From contig CAIXGW010000386.1 of the NCBI GenBank assembly GCA_903919145.1, positions 1 to 64,000 of the forward strand: DNA of 64,000 nucleotides, read 5' to 3'. Each line of letters starts with the position of its first letter. Position 1 is the stretch's first letter. Under the pieces are notes generated by a model. The model had not been told where the DNA came from. It did not search any database and saw only the letters and a program-made list of their open reading frames with translations. The translations under genes and the position numbers were made by a program. The stretch is from an uncultured Myxococcales bacterium. GTDB lineage: Bacteria > Myxococcota_A > UBA9042. Shown piece by piece: positions 43,167 through 50,489 of this stretch.

Positions 43167-44960
43167 CTAGGGCGCGGTCTCCGACCACTGTTGAGCCGAT
43201 TTGCCACAGTCGATCTGGCCTGTCACCGCAACTTTCGTGACCCAGAGATACGCCGTCTTGGCCGACACGTCTTTGTAGTCGGGGTCGGTTGGATCGCTCG
43301 GGTAGCCACTGCCGAGCAGCCAAAAGCCGCCGTCGGCGGCTTCAGCCATGGCGCTTGGTTCATTGCCACCCAACAACTTGACCGACAACTGTGCAGAGCC
43401 GGTGGCCAAATTGAGCTTGGCAAACCGCATCGGTTTCTGCTGAGTCGCTGAGCTGCTGACGGATCCTACCGCGACAACGCTGCCGTCGGCGGCGACGGCC
43501 ATCGGGCCAATGCCGAAAGGCAACGCGTTGGTTGAAGAGGGTAGTATCCACGAGAACGCCGTCTTTTTTAATGGTTGTCCTTTCGGGTTGAGGTGCCAGA
43601 TTTCCGTCTTGCCGCCGCTGCCCGAATTGCCAGTTCGCACGACGGCGAGCCAGCCGCCATCGGCTTGGGCGACGATGGTGCCGACATGGACCTGACCGAC
43701 TCCGCCAATCAGAGCCGTGGCAAGCAGTTGATAGTCCGCCGAAAAAACGAGGAAGTAATGGCTGTCGTTGGTGTTCGGCTTCGGCTTGCTCTGCCTGGCG
43801 GCCATGAGGAGCGCGCCGGTTGTGCTGCGGGCCATCTGCACCGGCAGAGTCCAGTCTGCCATGCTGACGTCGGCTGCGAGTGCAACGGCACCCAGTTGAT
43901 CAACTGCCCAAAAATGAAGGACAAACGGCCCGGAACCATATGGTTTGGCCACGGCAACAATAGCACCGGAAGGAGCCGGAGCGGCCGCCAAATAGGCATC
44001 GACCGTGGCCACATATGTTGCTGGGCTAGGTGTAAGCGTCTTGGTGTCGACAGTAGAAAAGCCGAGTTTGACGTTGTAGGCGTATTTGGTGGCGAAACCA
44101 GCGATGAGCCCGGTCCCGTTCGCAAGCTTGATAACGGCGCTGGGCCACAGCGGCAGGGGTTGGCCTGAACTCTGAGCAGTGCCGTACGGCCCAATGTGGT
44201 AGAGCGAGCCAGGTTCATCGCTGGCTACTACCGCGCGGCGAGCGACCCACACCCCGCCTTCCCCGTCGGCAGCGACCAATGGCGCCTCCACAGGTGCATT
44301 GGTCCAGCCAGCTGCCGTAAGCTGAAATGAGGTTTTCTGGCCGCACGTGCCGGCTAGACAGGTGGCTCCAATCGTGCATGCGTCGTTGTCGTCGCATGGG
44401 CCGCCGTCAGCCAAAGGCTTATAAACGCAGCCTATTTGGGGCAGACAGCTATCTGTCGTGCAGGGACTGCCGTCGTCACAGTTGGTGGCCGTGCCCGTAC
44501 AACCGGCTGGCGAGCAGACCGTGTCGGTCGTGCACTGGTCGCTGTCGATGCAGGGTTGGCCCAGAGCCATTGGCGTTCCCACACACTTGCAGCTGATGGA
44601 GTTCACTTGGTCTACTGTGCATGGATTGCCGTCGCTGCATGCCGGGCCCATTCCCCCACAAAATCCCCAGCCGCTGGACGTTTCTGTTGGATTGCCATTG
44701 GAATCGCCATTCGCGTCGCTACTCGAGTCGCTATCCGTCGGCGCTTTGGAGTCGGGCAGGTCTGCAAGGTCAGGCGCAGCATCCGCGGCAGTGTCGCTGG
44801 CAACTGTGTCGCTGGCAATTGTGTCGCCAATTGTCGCGGTTGCGGGGTCGGTCTTGGCCGCAGAGGGCGCAGCGGTACAGGCCCATGGCAGCAGGGCCAG
44901 CAGAGTGACCACGCTGGAATGGCCTATCTTGCTGTGGTTTGGACGTACAATGGCGCGCAT
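43167..44960 (-). CDS. Lipoprotein with CTDC-like Cys repeats and a probable beta-propeller
   Basis: 597 aa. Signal peptide and lipobox (LLPWAC), then an Asp/Ser/Asn linker. Residues about 95-210 have Cys-rich CTDC-like repeats: CSDGNPCTVDQ, CIDSDQCTTDTVC, CDDGSPCTTDSC, CDDNDACTIGATC. The remaining about 390 residues show a regular beta pattern with GGVWVARRAV, GGWLAVVRTGNSG and GGFWLLGSGYP, suggesting propeller blades. It is probably surface-exposed. The reading frame carries on as good coding sequence beyond its TAG, so the present C-terminus (QQWSETAP) may be a truncation. Confidence 0.7.
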   Translation of the reverse strand: MRAIVRPNHSKIGHSSVVTLLALLPWACTAAPSAAKTDPATATIGDTIASDTVASDTAADAAPDLADLPDSKAPTDSDSSSDANGDSNGNPTETSSGWGFCGGMGPACSDGNPCTVDQVNSISCKCVGTPMALGQPCIDSDQCTTDTVCSPAGCTGTATNCDDGSPCTTDSCLPQIGCVYKPLADGGPCDDNDACTIGATCLAGTCGQKTSFQLTAAGWTNAPVEAPLVAADGEGGVWVARRAVVASDEPGSLYHIGPYGTAQSSGQPLPLWPSAVIKLANGTGLIAGFATKYAYNVKLGFSTVDTKTLTPSPATYVATVDAYLAAAPAPSGAIVAVAKPYGSGPFVLHFWAVDQLGAVALAADVSMADWTLPVQMARSTTGALLMAARQSKPKPNTNDSHYFLVFSADYQLLATALIGGVGQVHVGTIVAQADGGWLAVVRTGNSGSGGKTEIWHLNPKGQPLKKTAFSWILPSSTNALPFGIGPMAVAADGSVVAVGSVSSSATQQKPMRFAKLNLATGSAQLSVKLLGGNEPSAMAEAADGGFWLLGSGYPSDPTDPDYKDVSAKTAYLWVTKVAVTGQIDCGKSAQQWSETAP

Positions 44961-45084
44961 AGCGGCCCCTTGTCTGCTTGTACAGTGCGCACTCTACGCC
45001 GCCGGCGATGGCCTAGAACGACACGGAATGCCCTGAGCAACTGGCTGGCCACAGCCGAGTTAGCCGCGGCTTGCGCCATTGTAC
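44945..45084. promoter_or_regulatory. Inverted 12-bp repeats around the lipoprotein gene start (possible operator)
   Basis: GTACAATGGCGC at 44945-44956 and its exact reverse complement GCGCCATTGTAC at 45073-45084, with a third related half-site GTACAGTGCGC at 44980-44990. The first overlaps the start codon region of the minus-strand lipoprotein gene. The spacing suggests protein binding sites rather than a hairpin, but this is a guess. Confidence 0.3.
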
Positions 45085-45338
45085 AACTTCCATCTGTCAG
45101 GGACACCTCTCAGGAGCCATACCGCACAGCCGGACAATCGCCCTTCACAGCGCCTGCCCGTGCATGCCGAGTCCACTTCGCCTCGCGCCTTGGCGACCCA
45201 AACTCCCACCGCGGTGGTCAGCACGGTGGAGCCCTTCGATGTCGGATGTCGGCGCATCAAGCTGCTAGTCAACGCCGCCGCGCAACAACCCGAACTCACA
45301 GCTAACGACAACTAGAATTCCCCAGCACCACTGGCCAT
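44961..45338. other. Intergenic stretch, no gene seen
   Basis: 378 bp between the start of the lipoprotein gene (leftward) and the 3' end of the ParB-like gene (also leftward). Short frames exist on both strands but lack SDs and recognisable sequence. The only structure noted is the 12-bp inverted repeat set at its left end. The promoter of the lipoprotein gene should lie here. Confidence 0.4.
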
Positions 45339-46034
45339 TCACCCCCCGCTCTCGCCAAGAACCTTGCGAATCGCCGCCAGATCCGCCTCAAGCTGCGCCA
45401 CCTGCACCTCCAGCTCACCCTTTTGCTCGAGCGAAAGATCGGCATACGCGGCGGCAAACTGCGGTACATCCATGCCGCGCTGCCAAGCCCGGGCCACCTG
45501 GCCCATCGCCTTGACCACAGCCGGCAATGGCGGCCGCCCCCCGCGCACCGGCTCAGCGGGTTCCAGCTTTTTCGCCTGTTCCTCAAGCTGTTGGACCGTC
45601 CAGCCCTGCTCTGCGGCCTCGCGAGCCAAGCGCCCCTTGTGGCGAAGGTCCCGCACCGCAAGCAACACGCGGTGGTGGGTCGGACTCAGGGCTTCCGCCA
45701 CCGCCGCCGGCAGTAGCTGGGCCTGATGGCCAATCCGCACCAGACGGTAGAGCGTCGCCTCGGCCAGCGCCAGGTCGGGGCGGCGCAGCAGCGCGGCAAA
45801 GCTCTGCGGCTTGGTGCGGTCGTGGTCGGCAAAGGCCGCGTAATCGCCGCCAAAGAACGTGGTCAGGATGTACTCGCTGACCTCGATGGCCAGGCGTACG
45901 CCAGAGGCCTGCACAGCGCGGTTGAGCCATTGCACGGCAGCTTCGACGGCGGCTGCGGTCTGGGGATCGGCGATGGGCTGAGTAGAAGGGGTAGAAATCG
46001 CCAGGGGTGCGGGTTGGATGGGGGCGTCTGGCAT
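45339..46034 (-). CDS. ParB-like HTH DNA-binding protein
   Basis: 231 aa from ATG 46034 (GGAG 7 bases upstream); an in-frame start at 46103 would add 23 residues. The middle shows helices RPDLALAEATLYRLVRIGHQ and ALSPTHHRVLLAVRDLRHKG followed by LAREAAEQGWTVQQLEEQAK. The latter matches the ParB/KorB pattern (sGHaRaLL ... la..v...glsvRq.E). The C-terminal part is Leu/Glu-rich and could be a coiled coil. The ParB N-terminal CTPase motif (GxRR, GERR) was not seen, so it is a specific DNA binder rather than a full segregation ParB. A perfect 28-bp palindrome lies 73 bp upstream of the start, suggesting autoregulation (inference). Confidence 0.6.
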   Translation of the reverse strand: MPDAPIQPAPLAISTPSTQPIADPQTAAAVEAAVQWLNRAVQASGVRLAIEVSEYILTTFFGGDYAAFADHDRTKPQSFAALLRRPDLALAEATLYRLVRIGHQAQLLPAAVAEALSPTHHRVLLAVRDLRHKGRLAREAAEQGWTVQQLEEQAKKLEPAEPVRGGRPPLPAVVKAMGQVARAWQRGMDVPQFAAAYADLSLEQKGELEVQVAQLEADLAAIRKVLGESGG

Positions 46035-46106
46035 TGGCGGACTCCGGTGCAGCATGGGCGGCGCTGCTGGTTGTGTGTGCCATAAATGCGGGGCTGTGGG
46101 CAAGGG

Positions 46107-46134
46107 CGATCAGTTGCCTTAAGGCAACTGATCG
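46107..46134. promoter_or_regulatory. Perfect 28-bp palindrome upstream of the ParB-like gene
   Basis: Half-site CGATCAGTTGCCTT followed by its exact reverse complement, with no spacer. It lies 73 bp upstream of the ParB-like gene's ATG (46034), in the divergent interval that also serves the rightward lipoprotein gene (start 46288). No T run follows, so a terminator is unlikely. A related imperfect copy is at 52875-52900. Best read as a dimer-binding operator. Confidence 0.6.
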
Positions 46135-46287
46135 GCGGGCGCGGCAGGCGACGGCCTCTTGGCTGTCAAGCGCCGCGCGCTCTGCCTCTCTGGCCGGCCC
46201 CGCGCGATGGTTGACGAGTCCACTTGCCCCGGCGATAGTCCGGCCGAGTCCGCGCATTACGGCTGGATGCCGCACAGGAGCCCGCCC

Positions 46288-47688
46288 ATGCAGCCGTCCC
46301 CACCCCGCTCTGGCTGGTGCTTGAACCGCAGCTACCCTGCGCCGGCCATGGTGGCCCTGGCGCTTGCTTCCGGCTCGTGGCTGGCCGCATGCGACCGCAA
46401 GGCTGAACCACCGGCGGCGCCCGCCCTGCCTGAACCGCCGCCGGCCGCCGTGGGTCCCGCCGCGGCGATGGCGCCCGAGGCACCCAGCGCTGTGGCTGCG
46501 GCGGCACCTGCCTCATCCGCAGTTCTGCCAGCGGAACCGCCAGCCGCACCCAGCCCCAGCGCGCCAGAGGTGGCGCCCGCGCCAGCGCTTGCCTTTGACC
46601 CCGCGACCTTGGCCGGCAAGCTTGAAGCTGCCAAAGCGACGCATGGTGGCCTACTCATCCTTGCGGATCGCAAGGGGATTCACGCGCTGGCGCCCGACCT
46701 GAGCCTGGTGGCAGACCTCTCCAGCTCCCGCGCCAACCACCTGCGGGTGGTCCAATCGGCCACCCAGCTCCTGCTTTACTTTGTGGTGCCGGCCAAGCGT
46801 CAAATCGTCCGGCTCGACCTCGTCAGCGGGACCCACAAAGTGTTGGCCACAGTGCCACTGCTGCAGAACCAGTGTTTCCGCGGTGCCATCGGCCCCGGGC
46901 CCGAGGCGCCAGGCCAGCCGGCAGCGGAGGCTGCTGCCCAGGACCCTACCGCAGCTGCAGCTCCAGCAGAGTCGGCTGAGGCTGACGCCGCAGCTGCAGC
47001 AGTCGCCAACAAGCCCTTCAATCCCCTGGAGTACATTCAGGGCGAGAGCGACTTTGGCATCGACCCGGCTGGCAAGTTTGCCTGCTTTCAGATTTCCGAC
47101 CGCAACGCCAACATGGCCAACGTGATGATGAGCTTCCGGGTCGATCTGACCTCTGGCAAGACCTTGGATCGCGTGGTCTTTGGCGGAGAAGAATGCCAGA
47201 CCTTGGTCAAAGGCGTGCCGGTCACCAAGCCGCTGTGCCCCGTTCCCCCCGTCCACGCCCAGCGGCCGGCACCGACCCAGCCGTGGCCGTTCAACGCCAA
47301 GGCGCAGCGCTTTGATGCCGAGGCGACGTCGGACTCCGGGCGCTTTGCCTTCTTGCGCGATGCTGAAGTCGTAGCAGAGCAGGGTGACTACATCTACTCG
47401 GCGCCCTTTGTCTTTGACGCCCAGACCGGCGCGGTGCTGGTGGTCACAAGCAAGACGCTGGTGCCGGCGAACCTAGCCAAGCTGCGAAAATCGCAGAAGC
47501 TGCCAAAGAACACCTTGGTCTTTCCAGGCGAAGCGGGCGCGTTTTGGCTGGCCGGGGCAGACGTGCTGGTGTTGGGAGACGGCGGCTCGGCTTCGGCGGA
47601 CATGACGCTGCCGACGACCCAGTACCACGTGGTCACGCTACCAGATAAGGTCAAGACCATCAAAGCTTTTGCCGCGACGACCTATTGA
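46288..47688 (+). CDS. Lipoprotein with Ala/Pro-rich linker, function unknown
   Basis: 466 aa from ATG 46288 (AGGAG 7 bases upstream). Signal peptide with lipobox WLAAC; Asp at +2 (CDRKAEPP), which in enterobacteria would keep it in the inner membrane. About 100 residues of Ala/Pro linker precede a beta-rich body (ILADRKGIHALAPDLSLVAD, QLLLYFVVPAKRQIVRLDL), with a second Ala-rich insert near residues 215-245. The repeated strand pattern suggests a propeller. No family recognised. It is convergent with the zwf fusion gene. Confidence 0.7.
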   Translation: MQPSPPRSGWCLNRSYPAPAMVALALASGSWLAACDRKAEPPAAPALPEPPPAAVGPAAAMAPEAPSAVAAAAPASSAVLPAEPPAAPSPSAPEVAPAPALAFDPATLAGKLEAAKATHGGLLILADRKGIHALAPDLSLVADLSSSRANHLRVVQSATQLLLYFVVPAKRQIVRLDLVSGTHKVLATVPLLQNQCFRGAIGPGPEAPGQPAAEAAAQDPTAAAAPAESAEADAAAAAVANKPFNPLEYIQGESDFGIDPAGKFACFQISDRNANMANVMMSFRVDLTSGKTLDRVVFGGEECQTLVKGVPVTKPLCPVPPVHAQRPAPTQPWPFNAKAQRFDAEATSDSGRFAFLRDAEVVAEQGDYIYSAPFVFDAQTGAVLVVTSKTLVPANLAKLRKSQKLPKNTLVFPGEAGAFWLAGADVLVLGDGGSASADMTLPTTQYHVVTLPDKVKTIKAFAATTY

Positions 47689-47722
47689 CCGGCGAGCTTC
47701 AGCCGCTGGAGCCAGTACCCAG

Positions 47723-47758
47723 CCCCCCTCACCCCACTCACCCCCCTCACCCCACTCA
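47723..47758. repeat. Tandem 18-bp repeat between convergent genes
   Basis: Two identical copies of CCCCCCTCACCCCACTCA (47723-47740, 47741-47758), followed by a degenerate third (CCCAACTCACC). It lies in the 95-bp gap between the convergent lipoprotein and zwf genes. Confidence 0.8.
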
Positions 47759-47783
47759 CCCAACTCACCAAACCCAGCTAAAC

Positions 47784-49784
47784 TCAGCCAACTCCACCCT
47801 CGCGCCCGCTGCGCCCACCAATCACCGCTTCAGCCGCGACCACCACCTTGTAGCGGTCCGCCGCGACTTCGACTATCGAGAGCGCAAACTCTGGATAGAT
47901 CTTGAGCACGCGCACAAAGTCCTCGGCCTCTAGGCAGTACAGGTCGCAGTCCTGGCGCGCCACCACGCTGGCCGTGCGCGGACCGGCCAACAGCACGCTC
48001 AGCTCGCCAAAGAAGTCGCCGGTTCCCATAGACTTGAGCACGCTGCCGTCGGGCCCCACCACATCGACAGCGCCGCGCACCACAAAGTACATCTCGCGGC
48101 CGAGCTCGCCGCGCTGGACCACGTACTCGCCCGGCGCCTTGGCCACAGGCTTTAGGCACAGTGCCAGCCCGTGCAAGAACGCTGCGCTGGTGCCGGCAAA
48201 CAGCGGCACTTTCTCCAGAATCGACTTATCGATGACCTCCAGCCACTTGCGGCCGTCCTGCTCAATGAACGCAAACGACGCGCGCGGCCCCCACGTGCCG
48301 GTGGTGTAGTTGGGAAAGTCAGGCGCCGGGCCGTGTTGCCACTCTTGCAGAATCGGCTCGGCAATGCGCCAGGCCGCTTCGACCAAGTCCGAGCGCGAGA
48401 ACAGCGACGCGTCGCCCGCCATGCAGTTGTGGATCAGGATCTCGTAGCCGGTCGAGCGGCTGGCCTCGAAGTTGTACTGGTAGTCAAAGCGCATGTTCAC
48501 GGGCTGCAGCATCATGCCTGGCCCGGGGCTTTTGGCCTGAAAGCGCAGCTCTACGCCCTGGTCGGGCTGGATATGAAACACCAGCTGGTTGGGCTCCAAG
48601 TTTTCGACTTCGGGCGTGTCGCGAAACAGCACCTCGGGCGCTTTCTTGAATTGCACCAAAATTTCAGTGCTGCGCGCCCACAAACTTTTGCCGCTGCGCA
48701 GGTAGATGGGCACGCCTTCCCAGCGCCAGTTGTCGATGTACAGCTTCATTGCGGCAAAGGTCTCGGTGCGCGAGTCGGCCGCCACGTCTTGCTCGGCGCG
48801 ATACGGGATGACGGGCGTGCCATCGGGCTTGAAGCCGGCGCCGTACTGGCCGCGGATGGTGTGGGTGCGCACCTGCTCGGGTGTCATCACGCGCACGGCC
48901 TCCAGAACTTTGACCTTCTCGTTGCGCACGGCGTCGGCGCGAAACGACGTCGGCGGCTCCATGCACAGGTAAGATAGCAGCTGAAACATGTGGTTCTGGA
49001 TCATGTCGCGCAGCACGCCAGACGTCTCGAAGTAGCGCCCACGGCCTTCTACGCTCACCGTTTCGGCCACGGTGATCTGGATGTGGTCGACGTGCTGCTT
49101 GTTCCACAGGGGCTCAAAAATGCCGTTCGAAAAGCGAAACGCCAGCAGGTTCTGCACCGTCTCTTTGCCGGTGTAGTGGTCGATGCGGTAAATCTGCTCT
49201 TCCTGCCAATAGGTGAGCAGCTGCTTGTTCAGCGCCAGCGCCGAGGCCATGTCGGTGCCAAAGGGCTTCTCGACCACGACGCGCCGCCACGATGCCCCGC
49301 CGGGGTCGGTCTCTGGCACCTTGGTCATGGCGGCCAGGGCCAGCTGCTGCGACACCAAGCCAAACAGCGACGGCGGAATCGCAAAGTAGAACAGGCGATT
49401 GTTGCCACTGCCAGTTGAGGCGGCCACCTGATCGCACAGCTCATTGAGGCGGACAAAGGCCGTCGGATCGTCAAAACTGCCCGGCGTATAGTGGATGCGC
49501 GCCACCAGGTTTTGCCACGCCGCCTCATCAAAGGCCTTGCGAGTCATAAACCTGCGGATATCGGCCGACAGGCGGTCGCGGTAGGCCGCGGTGGTCAGCT
49601 CGTCCATCGCCAGGCCCACAATCGCCACCCGCTCGGACAGCAGGCCATCGCAGTGCAGGTTGTACAGCGCCGGCATCAGCAAGCGCTTGGTCAAGTCACC
49701 CGAAGCGCCAAAAATGACCAGCACACACGGGTCGCCGAGTCGCTCGTGGGCGGGCGCGCGTGGCCGATTGACTGCAGTGGTCAT
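47784..49784 (-). CDS. zwf: Glucose-6-phosphate dehydrogenase fused to a cyclic-nucleotide-binding domain
   Basis: 666 aa from ATG 49784 (GGAG 6 bases upstream); ordinary Zwf is about 490-515 aa. The dehydrogenase part (1 to about 515) has GASGDLTKR (26-34), VVVEKPFGTDM and RIDHYTGKE (near 199) with the catalytic His region. It oxidises glucose-6-phosphate with NAD(P)+ at the head of the pentose-phosphate pathway. From about 519 follows a CRP-like domain: KVPLFAGTSAAFLHGL, GEYVVQRGELGREMYFVVRG, and the phosphate-binding cassette GDFFGELSVLLAGPRTASVV (near 588-607) with its Glu and Arg retained, so cyclic nucleotide binding is plausible. No frameshift or stop separates the parts. Allosteric control by cAMP or cGMP is an inference. 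Confidence 0.92.
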   Translation of the reverse strand: MTTAVNRPRAPAHERLGDPCVLVIFGASGDLTKRLLMPALYNLHCDGLLSERVAIVGLAMDELTTAAYRDRLSADIRRFMTRKAFDEAAWQNLVARIHYTPGSFDDPTAFVRLNELCDQVAASTGSGNNRLFYFAIPPSLFGLVSQQLALAAMTKVPETDPGGASWRRVVVEKPFGTDMASALALNKQLLTYWQEEQIYRIDHYTGKETVQNLLAFRFSNGIFEPLWNKQHVDHIQITVAETVSVEGRGRYFETSGVLRDMIQNHMFQLLSYLCMEPPTSFRADAVRNEKVKVLEAVRVMTPEQVRTHTIRGQYGAGFKPDGTPVIPYRAEQDVAADSRTETFAAMKLYIDNWRWEGVPIYLRSGKSLWARSTEILVQFKKAPEVLFRDTPEVENLEPNQLVFHIQPDQGVELRFQAKSPGPGMMLQPVNMRFDYQYNFEASRSTGYEILIHNCMAGDASLFSRSDLVEAAWRIAEPILQEWQHGPAPDFPNYTTGTWGPRASFAFIEQDGRKWLEVIDKSILEKVPLFAGTSAAFLHGLALCLKPVAKAPGEYVVQRGELGREMYFVVRGAVDVVGPDGSVLKSMGTGDFFGELSVLLAGPRTASVVARQDCDLYCLEAEDFVRVLKIYPEFALSIVEVAADRYKVVVAAEAVIGGRSGREGGVG

Positions 49785-50489
49785 ACAGGTCTCCACAGGC
49801 ACGCAGCGGACTGCCCCGCCAGCGCCATGCCGCCCCGACCAAGACCATCCAAGCCGTAAGGCCCGAGCCTACGCTTGGCCAGCACTACCGTCAACCGTGA
49901 AATCTCCTGCCAGTTCAGGCCAATCCACCCGGGCGGGGTGGTTGCCTGCTGTTGATCCTGGCCGTGGTTGGTTGGGCGCGGGGCCGGGTGGGTTGGGGCG
50001 CCTCGCCTGCGGCGACCGGGCTGCGACCGGCGAGGCGCCGGCGGCGTCGGACGCCGTCGCTCCGCGATTCGCATCCCTGGCGCGGGGTTGCCTTGGTCAG
50101 CGGCTGCGGCGCTTGGCGGTGGCGAACCGAGCGGCCACCCGCGGGCCGCCCTGCGCTGCGACCGGGGCCAGGTCAGCGCAGCTTGCCCATCGAAGACCTT
50201 CTGCTGGTTTAAGAATCGTCCTGAACTGCAGGCGCCAATGCACCACCTCTGCGACGGAGACGCTTTTTGCCGGGCTATCGCGGCAAGTCATTGGTATTCG
50301 TCATGTTATATCAAGATGTGCGCGTGACGCGTTTGGCCCATAGGCGGCCTCCCAGATGGTTCGACCTCAACATGCCTATGAACATGTTGTCAGGCAACGG
50401 CGGAATTGGCCGCAGAGCCACTTGCCGCCAGATTCGCGGGCCGGCCGCGCAGGGGCTGGGCCCGGACGGCCGCTGCAGCGCGCCGCCAG
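49785..50489. other. Gene-free stretch with dispersed repeat copy B
   Basis: 705 bp between two leftward genes. It contains repeat copy B (49992-50090). The segment 50216-50400 is less GC-rich (TATATCAAGATG) and may hold promoter elements for the leftward zwf gene, but no clear -35/-10 pair was found. No coding frame with an SD and recognisable product on either strand. Confidence 0.45.
49992..50090. repeat. Dispersed ~100-bp GC-rich repeat, copy B
   Basis: Counterpart of 24852-24950, same orientation. The central 20 bases (GCGACCGGGCTGCGACCGGC) are identical, flanked by near-identical GCGCCGGCGGCGTCGGACGC. The copies diverge towards the right end. Confidence 0.8.

Noticed and set aside
50216-50400. 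Possible RNA gene or short ORF in the less GC-rich part of the gap
   Set aside because: No tRNA arms, no stable extended pairing and no SD-preceded frame could be seen.
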